Positions 44,855-57,000 of a stretch of 64,000 nt of DNA are shown here, piece after piece. The stretch comes from Saussurea involucrata (taxonomy: Eukaryota; Streptophyta; Magnoliopsida; Asterales; Asteraceae): assembly GCA_033807775.1 (NCBI GenBank), contig CM066314.1, positions 92,420,929 to 92,484,928 on the forward strand, given 5' to 3'. The position numbers and the translations under genes were made by a program. Every line of letters begins with the position of its first letter. The stretch's first letter is position 1. The notes under the pieces are model-generated. The model did not search any database, was not told the DNA's origin, and saw only the letters and a list, made by a program, of their open reading frames with translations.

Positions 44855-47800
44855 TTGTCCTGCAGAAGAAGTATGTGCCAATCTGGTATCTAGACTCCGG
44901 ATGCTTAAGGCACATGACTGGTGACAGAAGTGCACTATCCACGTACAAAGAAACACAAGATGGTGGATCTGTGACTTTTGGAGACAACAAGAAAGGACAC
45001 ATAAAAGGCTATGGAGTCATAAGGAAAGAAGACGTTTCTGTATACAAAGTTGCATATGTGGATGGCCTTAAGCACAACCTACTCAGTGTAAGTCAACTTT
45101 GTGATACAGGATTCAATGTGTTGTTCAAAAGAACTTTCTGCTCTCTACAAAGTGAAGAAACAAGTATGGAACTTCTGCGAGCTGAAAGAATAGGTGATCT
45201 ATATCAAATGAACTTCAACTCAAAGAACAAAGACAAAGTTTGCCTTGTTGCCGGCAAAAGTGAAGAAGCCTGGTTATGGCACAACAGGTTCTGTCACTTA
45301 AATTTTCACACATTGGAAAAACTGGTCAAACTTGATCTAGTTAAAGGTTTGCCAAATGTTAAGTTCAATAAGGATCATTTATGTTCTGCCTGTGAGATGG
45401 GAAAACTAAAAAGAGCTTCCCACAAAGGCAAAACAGATGTATCTTGCACTAGACCTCTGTACATGCTTCATGTCGACCTCTGCGGTCCCATTGCCATACA
45501 GAGCCTAGGTGGCAAGAAATACATACTTGTCCTAATTGATGAGTATTCGCGTTTCACATGGGTTGAATTCGTTAGAAAGAAATCAGATGTTCCAAATATA
45601 TTGATAAATCTAATGAAAAGAATCCAAGTTCTTTATAATTGCAGAATACAGAAGTTAAGAAGTGACAATGGGACAGAATTTAAAAACTCTGTCATTGAAG
45701 CCTATCTTTCAACAGAAGGAATATCACAGAACTTTTCTGCAGCTCGCACTCCACAACAGAACGGTGTTGTCGAAAGAAAAAATCGAACACTTGTGGAAGC
45801 CGCAAGAACTATGATGTCAGCATGCGGATTATCAATGAACTTTTGGGCAGAAGCAATTTCTACTGCGTGTTATACTCAAAATCGATCAACCATTGTGAAA
45901 AGACACCTCAAGACGCCTTACGAATTGATTAACAAACGGCGACCAAACATCAAATTTTTCCATGTATTCGGATGCAAATGCTTCGTCTTAAACGACAGAG
46001 ATTCAAGAGGAAAGTTTGATGTAAAAGCAGATGAAGGCAAATTCATTGGATACTCTGCCACTTCCAAAGCCTACAGAACATTCCTTACAAAATCTCACAA
46101 GATTGTAGAAAGCATCAATGTTTCTTTTGATGATTCATTCCAAATGACTTCTGAACAAATCAGTTCAGAACTCGGAATTAAAGGGAAATCCTCGGTCATC
46201 TCACGAGCAAAAGAAGACTTGGATCTTCTATTTTTAGAGATGCTCAACGAAAACATTGATCCTTCTGTTGGAACAATCAGAGTTTCTGAAGAATCATCCT
46301 CTGTCGGACAAAATCCTACAAGTTTGTCTCTAACTGGTCCTAAAAATGCTTCATCTTCTTCTGTACATACTACAGATGCAATTGCCGAAGCAGAAGAAAG
46401 TGCAGAAGATGAAACATCAAGGAAAACGACCACAGAAGCTGCACAAACCACAGAAGAACCAATTACAGAGGAAATCGAGGACCAAGACTATACGTCCTCA
46501 GAGGAACAAACTCCACCACCACTCATACCAATCATTCCACAAACGGTAGAATCAACTACCAAGGCACGAAGAACAACAGAGGCTACACAAGAAGAAACAC
46601 AAGAAGTCTCTAAAGAAAGTCTGAATGACATTGATGATCATCTTCCACGCACAACTCAATGGACAAAAAGCCATCCTCCAAGCCAAATAATCGGAGAACT
46701 TTCTGACGCAGTAAAAACAAGGTCTGCCACTGCTAACTTTTGTTTCTTTACAAATTTTATTAGTGTGATAGAACCAAAGAAGATTTCTGAAGCCCTAAAT
46801 GACCCAAACTGGGTAGACGCCATGCAAGAAGAACTTTTGCAATTTGAGCATAACAGAGTATGGACTCTAGTACCTCTGCCAAGAGGAAAACAGGCCATTG
46901 GGACTAAATGGGTCTACAGAAATAAGAAGGATGAAGATGGAGTGGTCATCAGAAACAAAGCAAGATTAGTAGCAAAGGGATATAGACAAGAAGAAGGCAT
47001 AGACTACGATGAAACTTTTGCCCCTGTCGCACGGCTCGAAGCAATAAGAATATTCTTAGCCTTCGCAGCCCACAGAGGTTTTTAAGTCTATCAGATGGAC
47101 GTAAAATCAGCTTTTCTCAACGGTGAAATCCAAGAAGAGGTCTACGTTAATCAGCCACCAGGATTTGAAAGCTCAAAGTTTCCAAGGCATGTATACTACC
47201 TTGAAAAAGCTTTATATGGACTGAAACAGGCTCCACGAGCATGGTATGAACGACTTTCTACCTTTCTTCTAGTCAATGGTTACAACAGAGGTACAACAGA
47301 TACTACCTTATTCTATAAACGCAAAAGTAGTGAGATAATGCTTGTACAAATATACGTAGATGACATAATTTTTGGGTCTACTAATTCAGAAGAGTGTAAA
47401 AGATTTGAAAAACTCATGCAGAGTGAGTTTGAAATGAGTATGATGGGAGAATTAACTTTCTTCCTCGGACTCCAAGTCAAACAATCATCAGAGGGAATTT
47501 TTATAAATCAAGCTAAATATGTCTCTGACATTCTTTCCAAGTATAACTTCTCTGATGCCTCTGCAATGAAAACTCCAATGGCCACTGGAAACAAGTTATT
47601 CTTAGATTCAGATGGCATCTCTGTAGAATGCACTCTCTACAGAGGCATGATTGGATCTCTGTTATACTTAACAGCAAGCAGACCTGACATTATGCATGCC
47701 ACATGTCTCTGTGCACGCTATCAAGCTAATCCAAAGAAATCACATTATGATGCCGTAAAGAGAATCTTTAGATACCTAAAAGGGACCAAAAATCTTGGTC

Positions 47801-48297
47801 TCTGGTATCCACAGAACTCTGGTTTTGGTCTTAAAGCTTATACAAATTCAGACTATGGAGGATGCATGCTCGACAGAAAGAGTACCTCTGGGAGTTGTCA
47901 ATTCCTAGGTGGTAAACTAGTCAGCTGGACCTCCAAGAAGCAGAATTGTGTTTCCACATCCACTGCAGAAGCTGAATACGTTGCTGCCGCTAGCTGTTGT
48001 TCTCAGGTTCTATGGATGAAGACTCAGCTAAAAGACTACGGCCACATTCTGTTCAAAATACCCATCTTCTGCGATTCCAAGAGTGCTATTGCTATCTCTG
48101 CCAACCCTGTGCAACACTCAAAAACCAAGCATATCGATATAAGGTATCACTTCATGAAACATCATGTTGAATACGGTACAATCGAAATGCATTTTGTGCC
48201 CACAGAATATCAACTCGCTGACTTATTCACCAAAGCACTAGACGAGAAAAGATTCAACTTCTTGGTAGGTAAGATAGGAATGATTAACATGGTGTGA
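44851..48297 (+). pseudogene. pol: pol of element A2, one nonsense codon
   Basis: Protease (DSGCLRHMTG; Ser to Leu beside the catalytic motif), HHCC, an integrase DDE core intact at RSDNGTEF, RT with IYVDDIIFGS, and RNase H ending INMV-stop. The only nonsense codon is TAA at 47083-47085, just before YQMDVKSAFLNG in RT. ADLFTKALD retains Thr, unlike A. Confidence 0.93.
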
Positions 48298-49427
48298 AAA
48301 TCCTCAGTAAGTATAGTTTTATATTCTGTAAATAATAAGTAAATACATTGCTTAATTTATTGCTTTGATTAATTCTACTTCTGTATGTAAATTCTTAAAA
48401 CCTTAAATAGTTCTTAAAATCACAGAGCTTCTGTAAGTCAACTCAGAACCTCTGACGACCCCTACAGAACCTCTGAAAAACCATGACCTATGTTCTATGC
48501 AAAACTTATCATTCTTTGATCCAAGCATAGGTCAAGGGGGAGCAAAAGGAAATTACTTGATCTACAGAGGTGATTAGATCAAGGGGGAGCAAAAGGAAAA
48601 TTCTTGATCTACAGAAGTGATTAGATCAAGGGGGAGCAAAAGGGGCCCTGAGATGATCTACAGAGGTAAAATCTCTCAAAGGAAAGCCGAAGAAGAATGT
48701 CGATAATTCTCCATCGACAGAAGAAAGACAAAACTGCCGAGAACAGAAGAACCAAAAGGTATGTCTCTCGCACAAAAGGTTTTTGGAAAACAATTTTCTA
48801 GGACAAGAATTGTCAAATATGTCCTAAATATACTGTGAATAACATCTCAAAAATCAAAAGCTCAAAAAGTTTCACAAAATTCGAATTAGGAGATATTTAA
48901 GGTCATAGAGCTTCTGCTGAGCTCAACAGAGCTTCTGCAGGAAATATGCTCTGTGATCACAAATTAACCTTCTGTCGATCTTTTGGAATGTTATCTCGGA
49001 AACCGAAAATGCAGACCATGACCTTCTCGAACAAAACGTTTATCAATATAGTTTTATCGGACACCAACCTTCAAAAATGTGCGAAAAACATCTCTTAACA
49101 CAGATCAAAAATTGGATGATCAAAAAAATTAATAGAATTCAAGTTATAAGATTTTTTTCTCTCATAGAGCTTCTGCTGGCTCTCACGGAGCTTCTGCAAG
49201 TTCCATCAGAGCTACAAAACCTCTGTGAGTAAAATTTCTTGACAAAATCCTATTAATCCTCTCCAATATTTTTAAAAACGTTTTCGTTCAAAGAGGAATC
49301 TTCAAAGTCATGATAACAATGAGATATATGAGAAGGTTAAAACTCTAAGATTTTCAAAATCACAGAGCTTCTGTAAAACACAAAAGTTCTGCCATTTTGT
49401 TATCTGTAGTATTAACGGTTATCAAAT
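48298..49427 (+). other. Truncated post-pol spacer of element A2
   Basis: It aligns with A 11701 to about 12765. Three PPT-like GGGGGAGC tracts (about 48534-48542, 48581-48590, 48629-48637) sit in 47-48-bp tandem units, against two in A. There is no gene. Confidence 0.85.
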
Positions 49428-49805
49428 AACAAAACAAATGTGCCTACAATTAATACTTCCAAACCTAAAGAAGTTCCAGTCTTCAAAAAGGTGAAGATGG
49501 AATGGAGAGTCAAAGGCACAACAGTTCCAAAGAAAGATGTACCAAAATCATCTGCTTTCACATCAAATGCCAAGAAGAACAATGCGCCAAAAGGTAAATC
49601 TTCTGCTAAACCTAATCCTATTCATTCCGCAAATCATCTGATTAGGTTGGCACATAAGAAAATCTGTTGTTCTTACTGTGGGTCAAATGATTTTGTGCAT
49701 AAGGATTATACTTCATATTGGTACGGTACTTACAGTATTCCTAATAAGAAATCTACACCTAACACACTAGGACCCAAGTCCCGTCGGGTACCAAAATCTG
49801 CTTAA
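49428..49805 (+). pseudogene. Gag-like tail of element J
   Basis: It resumes J coding (VPTINTSKPKEVPVFKKVKM...). A CSYCG pair and the ending GPKSRRVPKSA-stop correspond to the ...CHC...GPIWIWVPKSL end of family A gag. TTTTGTAG (acceptor-like) follows the stop, 12 nt on. No protease follows. Confidence 0.65.
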
Positions 49806-49924
49806 TCTGTTTTGTAGGTTCTTCATGTGTTGTGCTGAATGTTACATATATACCACACACATGATTGATAACAGAAGAGAAGCGGTGAATTTTTTGAAGA
49901 ATGTATGTACCATTAAGGGGGAGT

Positions 49925-50100
49925 AAAGAGATAATGGTTTCTAAATACATCAGTTTAGAACCCGGATTTCAACGTCTATGGCTTCTAAACACATCTGTTT
50001 AGGACCCGTTCTTCAAAGAAATGATGGTTTCTGAACAATTCAGTTCAGGACCCGTACTTCAAAGACTAAGACTTCTAAACAAATTAGTTTAGAACTCATA
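49925..50100. repeat. Four diverged ~45-bp repeats in element J
   Basis: Units contain (T)TTCTAAACA...TGTTTAGGACCCG and variants, at about 49933, 49981, 50026 and 50070. Each is a small imperfect palindrome. Confidence 0.75.
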
Positions 50101-50542
50101 CTACTCAGGTGATATCCTTAACTGTCACATCTTTCTGTTTCAAGGAACAAGTGGTGAAAGGTAACATTGCATTATGTTTTATTTCTACTGCTTTGAATGT
50201 TTGAGTCTTAACAAATTTAATTCAATGAGATGAAATTTTTTTAATTTTCATTCAATGAATGAAATGTGTGTCAAGGTGATTTAACAAGTGTTTGTGTATT
50301 ATCTGAGTTATATTTGTTTCATCTTTCACTTCTGAAATAAATCGAAAGGTCAGCAAAACATGAATGAAATTATGTTGAATGGTCAAAATTATGGAAATCT
50401 GGACTTATATAGAATATAATGCTCAAAAAGTCTATTTGTCAAAATGATGGATGGAAACGAAAATATGGGGGAAGCACTATGTTTTAGAACCAAGTGATTT
50501 AGATAAAATTATGCACTATTATTTAGTTTGAAAGTTTGTACC

Positions 50543-50818
50543 TGTGGCCTTTCTAGTTTGGGAGAGTAAGTCCTAAGGGGTGCTAGACACCTAGTCCCTA
50601 AGGCCAAATGGTCTGGGATCGGCTGACCCAAATCCTGCTATAGAACCAGATAGAAAGCCATGTTCTACTGGTACAAATGGGTTTAAGATATATCGATGTG
50701 GTCTTTCTGGTTAGGGAAATTAAGTTCTAAGGGGTGCTCGACACCTAGCACCTAAGGCCAACTGGTCTGGGATTTGCTAACCCAAATCCTGCTATAGAAC
50801 CAGATAGAAAGTCATGTT
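50543..50818. repeat. Two ~122-bp direct repeats in element J
   Basis: Copies at about 50543-50665 and 50697-50818 share CTAAGGGGTGCT, GACACCTAG, CCTAAGGCCAA, GGTCTGGGAT and CCTGCTATAGAACCAGATAG. They are separated by about 31 bp. Confidence 0.85.
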
Positions 50819-50851
50819 TAACGGTGTATCTTTTTCTTACTTAACTTTTTG

Positions 50852-50947
50852 ATTAAAAGATGCCAATGAGCACAAAATTAAAAGATGCCAATGAGCACAA
50901 AATTAAAAGATGTCAATGGGCACAAAATAAAAGATGCCAATGTGCAC
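50852..50947. repeat. Four tandem ~25-bp repeats in element J
   Basis: The unit ATTAAAAGATGCCAATGAGC is repeated at 50852, 50877, 50902 and (shortened) 50927. Confidence 0.93.
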
Positions 50948-51359
50948 ATCTCTTAAAACTTGGGAAAAATACAAAGTCGCGATAAACCTGTAAATTATGA
51001 AAATCCTGATTTTGGACAAATAGTGTGAGTAGAGCAAAGTATTCTTATATGTTTTAGAATTGCATATGCTTGTAGCTAATCATATTTCGCATGCTAGCAC
51101 ACCAAATAGATTTAATAAAGGGGTTGAAACTGAACATTTTTTAACTTGATATGCAATGATGTCTTGTTTTTGAATACAAACACATGCATTTGATTTCATT
51201 TGATTGAAAAATCTGGTATACTTCATTAAGTTGGATTTCTTTTGTAAAGATTTCAAATGATCAAATGTTAGTAGTTATAAAATGTAGTTCAATGAATTTT
51301 ATTTTCTTTGTATAAATGTTTTCATTAAAGCACTGTATTTGAAATGAATAACTTTTAAT

Positions 51360-51460
51360 GAAATATATGCATACTTTCAGGGGGAGAAAACAAATTTCTC
51401 CAGAATTCTTATTTTGAGGGGGGAGCAAGGTTATTCATTAAGGAGGAGATTGTTAGTAAT
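51360..51460 (+). other. PPT-like tracts and an LTR-junction-like site in element J
   Basis: CAGGGGGAGAAAAC (about 51380), GAGGGGGGAGC (about 51416) and GGAGGAGATTGTTAG (about 51442-51456) resemble a PPT followed by the LTR start, but no LTR follows. The stretch from 50948 to 51640 is otherwise AT-rich and without a gene. Confidence 0.6.
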
Positions 51461-51639
51461 ACTCAGAGATGCGACTGAAATTGAAAAAGGTTTTCGATAA
51501 TCATGATGCTCACTATCATCGAAAAAGGGGGAGAAATGTTTAATTCAATTTCATGTCGAAGATAATTCAAGATCAAAGAGATGAAGATACTAAGTTCAAG
51601 AAATCATTCAAAATACAAGAAGTCCAAAATTCGCATGCT

Positions 51640-52062
51640 GGATTCGGATTGTTCAAAATTGCATTGGTTTCGGATCATGTGAAGTCTGAAATGTTGCTGA
51701 ATTTGGTTATCTTAGTTCTGAGCATTTCGGAATGTGCTTACACCTAAAAGTTCAACAATATAGATGTTTTCTCATCCTTCTGATCCAAATTCTGATGGTT
51801 TCTCATTCAACTTGATACGAATTCCTATGGTTTCGTATTCAACTTCATCCGAATCGACATGGTTTCGAATCCAACTGATCCGAATGCATATGGGTTCGCA
51901 CCCTTCTTATTCCGAATTCCATGATTTCGCATCCTTCTTGGTCCGAGATCTGATGGTTTCGCATCCTACTGATCCGAATTCTCTTGGTTTCGGACCTGTC
52001 TACATCCGAATTCTATTGGTTTCTGATCTGCCTACATCCGAATTGATGGTTTTGGATCCTTA
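51640..52062. repeat. GGTTTCGNATCC / CCGAATT motif array, 3' block of element J
   Basis: About fourteen GGTTTCG(C/G/T)(A/C)(T/C)C words alternate with GATCCGAATTC or CATCCGAATT. It is the same motif class as 39107-39535, placed near the opposite end of the element. Confidence 0.88.
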
Positions 52063-52255
52063 AAGTTAATATGAGAAATAAGGTTCTTGCATCAAGAAGG
52101 TTACGAGAAATTACTGTTTGTCAAAGACTGATAATGCTACAAAGATCCGTTTTTCATGTACAAGACTTGAAGATGGTTTGATAGAGTGTCTGTTGGAGAA
52201 GATTGACTTTACAAAGAGCTGAAGACTGCTGTTATATTTTTAAATCTTTAATCCA

Positions 52256-52266
52256 AAGGGGGAGAT
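52256..52266 (+). other. Polypurine tract of element J
   Basis: AAGGGGGAGAT precedes the 3' LTR at 52267. Confidence 0.92.
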
Positions 52267-52510
52267 TGTTAGAGCATTATTGTATTCAAGATTTACTGTA
52301 AAGTCAATGTACTGTAATGAGTCTATGCTGTATTGTAAATGCCTTTATACCTTGTATGTTATGGGTATAAATAGGCATGTCTAGTTCATTATCTAGTAAC
52401 AATCTAGAACACTTCATTCTTAATGTCATTTTGTACCTTTATGATCAATATATGGATGACATATTTGCTCTCTAGATTTTCTCTATACTTTGTTAGATCT
52501 GGGATTATCA
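52267..52510 (+). repeat. 3' LTR of element J
   Basis: It is 244 bp and matches 38433-38673 with a 16-bp insertion near its start and a 13-bp deletion near its end. It is followed by ATATA. Confidence 0.92.
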
Positions 52511-53101
52511 ATATAAAAGGCTACAGAGTCATCAAGAAGGAAAAGATAACCGTATGCAAAGTTGCATATGTGGATGGCCTTAAACACAATCTTCTCAAAG
52601 TTAGCCAACTCTGCGATACGGGTTTCGACGTAATGTTCAAAAGAACCTTCTGTTCTCTACAAGGTGAGGACATAGGAGTCGAACTTCTGCGAGCTGAACG
52701 AAGAGGCGATCTCTACCTCAAGAACTTCTGGGCCAAGAACAAGGAAGACAAGCTCTGCCTTGTAGCATGTAAAAGTGAAGAAGCCTGGTTATGGCACAAC
52801 AGGTTCTGCCACCTAAACTTTCATACTCTAGATAAGCTTGTTAAACTCGATATGGTCAAAGGTCTGCCAAATGTTAAATTTAATAAAGATCATTTATGCT
52901 CTTGTTGCGAAATGGGAAAACTCAAAAGAGCTTCCTATAAAGGCAAAACTGATATATCTTACACTAGGCCTCTGTACATGCTTCATGTCGACCTAAGCGG
53001 TCCCATTGCTAAACAGAGCCTAGGTGGGAAGAAATATATATTTGTTCTGATCGATGAATATTCAATATTTACATAGGTTGATTTGTCAGAAAGAAACCAG
53101 A
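52511..53101 (+). pseudogene. pol: pol of element H, protease/integrase part
   Basis: It continues from 38432: IKGYRVIKKEKITVCKVAYVDGLKHN..., the HHCC region (WLWHNRFCHLNFH ... CSCCEMG) and the start of the DDE core (VDLSGPI; family A has VDLCGP). A TAG at 53074-53076 replaces a Trp codon of family A. Element K's LTR ends the reading at 53102. Confidence 0.9.
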
Positions 53102-53820
53102 TGTAGGTTCCCAGATTCACGTTGTATCATATTAATGGTAGTGAAATAGACAGCGGAAGCATATTAAATAAATCCATTAAAATGAGTGATTGTGTAAACG
53201 ATAAATGAAATATGAGAATCAAATATTGAACAGTAAAATGATAACAGGATCAGATATAAAAGCTGCTCATATATTGATAATGAATCACACCAAGAACATG
53301 TTCAAGTGTGTTCGGAAATCTCATAGGACAACAATATCGTACGGATGTAGTGCTCGGGATTGCTGCAGTGTGTGCTTAAACATTTGTGGAAAAACTACTC
53401 TTCCCAAAGCTTACAATTGTTTGTTCCACTACCTCTCTATATATAGCCCTGAAAAAGTGAAGGCAGTGTACTATCGTACCCTATAATGACACGTGGAAAG
53501 TGTGTCTCCTATTTTTAGGGCATACGTGGAAAGTATGGACACTTGTCTAACACTTGGGATTTCCTACGAGACTTAGGCTGACAGAGGTCTTCACTTCACC
53601 AGAGCTCTGTTGAAAGAGCTCTGTTGGTCTTCTTTTAAATACTTGTTCTGTTGGAAGTCTTCGACAGAGCTCTGTTGAGCTCTGTTGGATCCGACAGAGC
53701 TCTATTGAGCTCTGTTGGTCTTCTTGATGAACTCCTTCTAAGTCTTATGTCTGATCTCTGTTGGTCTTCTGACTTGAACTATTTTCAATACTTTTACATA
53801 ACAGATACTTGGGGCTAACA
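53102..53820 (-). repeat. 3' LTR of element K
   Basis: On the minus strand it runs from TGTTAGCCCC to GGGAACCTACA, 719 bp, the same family as 26909-27631. AGAGCTCT palindromes cluster at 53590-53730. CTATATATAG near 53438-53447 is the TATA region. Confidence 0.93.
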
Positions 53821-53832
53821 ATCTCCCCCTAA
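53821..53832 (-). other. Polypurine tract of element K
   Basis: ATCTCCCCCTAA on the plus strand is the complement of TTAGGGGGAGAT, next to the LTR. The stretch 53833-54025 is non-coding. Confidence 0.92.
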
Positions 53833-54025
53833 GTATTGAAAATAAAAATTTACAATTGACAAGAGATTAAACAAAAGAACAGAGAACTTTTACCTCTGTC
53901 GAAGCCTTGCACTAATCTTTTGGGATATTACAAAAAGATTAAAAGATTAGTACATTTAAGCATAATTATCTCCCCTAAAAATTCTGTCGAATCTTCTGAT
54001 TAGAGTACGGAAGTCTAGCATCAGA

Positions 54026-57000
54026 TCAATCTGGTTGATGAAGAGTTTTCTGCTGTTCTTCTAGACACTTGTTTCTTGGGAGATCTTGGATTATGTTCTT
54101 GAGGTATACTAGCGACTCACTTGAGTACTTGTGGGCTTCAGCTGCTCTGATGGCCTTCTTTATGCCCTTCTGTCGGCAGACAAAGACTGGAGGATCTTCT
54201 ACTACGGTTCCAGTTCTGTGATGGCCATAACCCTCAAGGTTTTCATTTGGTGGTGCAATCGCTAATTTCTCTACTTCAAACTCTATGCCTAGCTGATAAT
54301 CAATCTGTATTCTGAGATTGATGTGCTCTTGCATAGCAAATCTGACTTCTGGTAGTGCAGTTCTGACCGGTGTGTATCTTTCTGAGAACTTCAAGCAATA
54401 TGCGTGGAGTAAGATCAGGTCATATGGGTTCAGAAGGACGAGATCATTGTCATTGAAAATTTCATTTCTGCCTTTTGTTGATTCCACAGTATACTCAAGG
54501 TATGTGACCCTGCCGTGTTGAAACTTCTTGTGCTTGATGTCCAGAATTCTGCGGATACCGAAGTTTATATTGATGGCTCTGTTCTGATTTGACTTGGTTT
54601 GGATGAACTTTAGCCTTGCATCAGAAATGGTGTTTATTCCGATTGGGTTGAGGTATGGGTTAATGGGTACGACATTTACAGGGATGATGTCTCTGTCAGC
54701 ATATAGAAATGCAAATACCGTTTCTAAGGCAGGTTTTTCGGTGTGAGAGGTAGAGGTTTCTGGGTTCTGTTCTGTTACCGTTGGGTTTGGGTCATCATGG
54801 GTTTCTGCCATAAGAATGTCGATGTGAGCAGATTTCTGAGTAGCTTGAGGTTAGGCTTGACTTATTTGTCCTTCAGCAGAGGATGGGTCTGTCTTCTTGG
54901 TTCTTTTGTTGGAGAAGTAGGAGGGGTATCTAGGCAGATGATCTCTGGTGGTTCTTGTGTTGACTCTTCTGTCGGTTTGATGACTCTGTTTTTGAACATG
55001 TAGTCAAATGCCACTTCAGTCATATCTGTCATGATTTCCTCTGTTATCCCCTTTTCTCCTTCTGTAGTCTCTTCCTCAGTTGCTTCTGTGATTTTCCCTT
55101 TACCCTTGGCTTCTCTTTCTTTTTCAACCTCTTTCTCCTTTTCTGCCTCTTTCTTCTTCTCTCTCTCTTTCTCCTTCTCCTTCTCCTTCTCCTTCTCCTT
55201 CTCCTTTTCCTTCTCCTTTTCCTTCTCCTTCTCCTTTTCCTTTTCCTTCTCCTTCTCCCCCTTTTGTTGTTCTGAGGACTCACCCAGTTGATCGTCTGAT
55301 TGACCTTCTTGAGCATCCTCAAAATCATCATCATCGCCAGAGGAGTCAATTCGAGCTTTTGGTGAGGACTGAACAACAAACTTCAGACCAGCTTTGTGTC
55401 TCTTGCTTGATGGTTCATCTGTGGGTGCTTTTTCTGCAGGTCTTTTTGATGTAGAGGTGGCCTGTAAAATAATATCAGTAAATGTTGAGGCTGCCTTTGT
55501 CATCACATCTTCTACCTCTGTTGCAGCACCTCTGATCTCTTCTACTTGAGCCTTGAAGTTGACCTTGTGAGTATCAAGAGACGCTTTCACATGTTGTTCT
55601 GTTGCCTTAGCTTTCATTACAAATTTTGATGAGATCGTCATCATTCGGCTAAGAATTGATTTTCTGAAGTCTCCCATTTGTCCAACTGTCATGGGTAGGT
55701 CATTTGGGTTAGGGCTGGAGATGTTCAGTGGAGTAGCAGATGAGGTGGTTGCTTCCTTTATGGATTCCTTAACAGAGTTGGTAATTATCTCTGTCAAGGT
55801 TCTGATATTAGATTCTGAAATAATAACCGTGGGGATGGGAAGGGTTCTGTTCATCTGCACTCTGTGGTTCTCTGTTATGAGTCGCTTTAGGTCTGCAAGA
55901 TCTGTCGAAGTCTTTTGAACTTCCTCTGATCTGACTGATCTTAGGTCGGCTATTTATGTTGTCAGCTTTCCAATCTCTTCTCCTCTGACCCGTTCAAACT
56001 CTGTTCTGAGTGCTTCAGCTTCGGCATATTTTCGAGTTAATTCAGCATGCTGGTTTGAGATATTCAGCAGTTCTTCCCTAAGAGAAGCATTTTCCTTGCG
56101 GATCAGCTCCTCCTTTTGTTGATTGATAAGTTTATACTCGTTCAAAGAGTTGTTGATACTGTCACAGAAGCTTTCGAACTCTGCTCTTGTGACAGTGTCA
56201 ACGGGGTTCTCCTTGGTTCCAACATATGGATCCAATTCTGCCTCGAGTTCAGAGGCGCATCCGTCAAGAGTTGTGTTAATGTTGGCTCTTGGAGGACTTC
56301 CACCCGATCCTTGATGTTCCCTTTGAGGGGAAACAGCTACAGGTGTTCTGACCAAAGTTTCCTCTTCCAGCTCAGGTTCTAAAGAAGAAAATCTGGTGTG
56401 ATGGGAAGCATTTGGATCAAGCAATGTCTTCCCTTGTTCTACTATGGTCTCCCATTGTCCCTGAGTCGGACAGATACTACGTGAGATTACAAAGATCTCT
56501 GGTCTAATTTGTGTGGACTCTAAATGAGCCACAGAGGCATCATCGTGTGGAGGAGACCTATTGATGTTCTGGGGCGAATGAACATCACTATCAAAGATAG
56601 TTTCCCCGGCTTCGTGCGTACCAGAGGCATGAAGAGGTGCCTCTGATGGTATAGGTTGGTTGGGGTTCGAGATGTGTACCTCTGTTTCAATAATCCTTTG
56701 GTCTAGATCACCAGGATTAGATTGTGTGGAAGCACTGGGATTTTGGTTAAGGTTACCCTCAGATGTGCTCTGATGAGCATCTTTTTCTATTCTTGTAATA
56801 TTCTCGGCTCCTATGGCTGTAGAACTCTCTGGATTCTCTCTGATGTTCCTCTCTTGCTCACCACTATCAGAGGAGATAGTTTCTACCTCTGGTGTTTCTT
56901 GTACTTCCTCATGGACAGCCTCTCTAGGAGATGCTATGTCCTCTACTTCCTCTCTTCTAGAGGAAGACCCTACTTCGGGTACTCTTGCCTCTGGTCCGAT

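Larger units (their letters stand above)
40695..49427 (+). mobile_element. Element A2: 3'-truncated second copy of family A, nested in J
   Basis: It has a 5' LTR (40695-41542), PBS, gag, pol and post-pol spacer, all very close to element A. Similarity stops at about 49425, within the spacer, and J's coding tail follows at once. The extra ORF, PPT and 3' LTR are gone and no target duplication can be found (left flank ATTAT, 40690-40694). A deletion after insertion is the likely cause. Confidence 0.9.
38433..52510 (+). mobile_element. Element J: pol-less, repeat-rich LTR retrotransposon containing A2
   Basis: Short LTRs (38433-38673, 241 bp; 52267-52510, 244 bp), a tRNA-Met PBS, a coiled-coil gag-like ORF, several internal repeat blocks and a PPT make up J. 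Removing A2 leaves about 5.3 kb. No protease, integrase or RT is present in J's own sequence, so it appears non-autonomous, although A2's arrival was accompanied by a deletion that could have taken J sequence. ATATA duplications bracket it. The LTRs differ by a 16-bp and a 13-bp indel. Confidence 0.9.
30995..53101 (+). mobile_element. Element H: 5' part of a family-A-like copia retrotransposon, carrying nested insertions
   Basis: It has a 746-bp 5' LTR, PBS, gag and the start of pol. It is interrupted by F (33608-36169), a C-family solo LTR (36871-37352), J (38433-52510) and finally K from 53102, inside integrase. The LTR and proteins are clearly related to family A but diverged. The rest of pol, the extra ORF and the 3' LTR lie right of the window, past K. 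It was inserted into relic G; the left flank is TCCCT (30990-30994) with no partner visible. Confidence 0.9.

Noticed and set aside
53205..53486. 93-codon plus-strand ORF beside K
   Set aside because: It lies inside K's LTR (minus-strand element), with no domain; shadow.
55044..55379. Arg/Lys-rich ORF and a Ser-Phe repeat ORF (55031-55291)
   Set aside because: Both are other-frame readings of the CTCCTT repeat in K's extra ORF.
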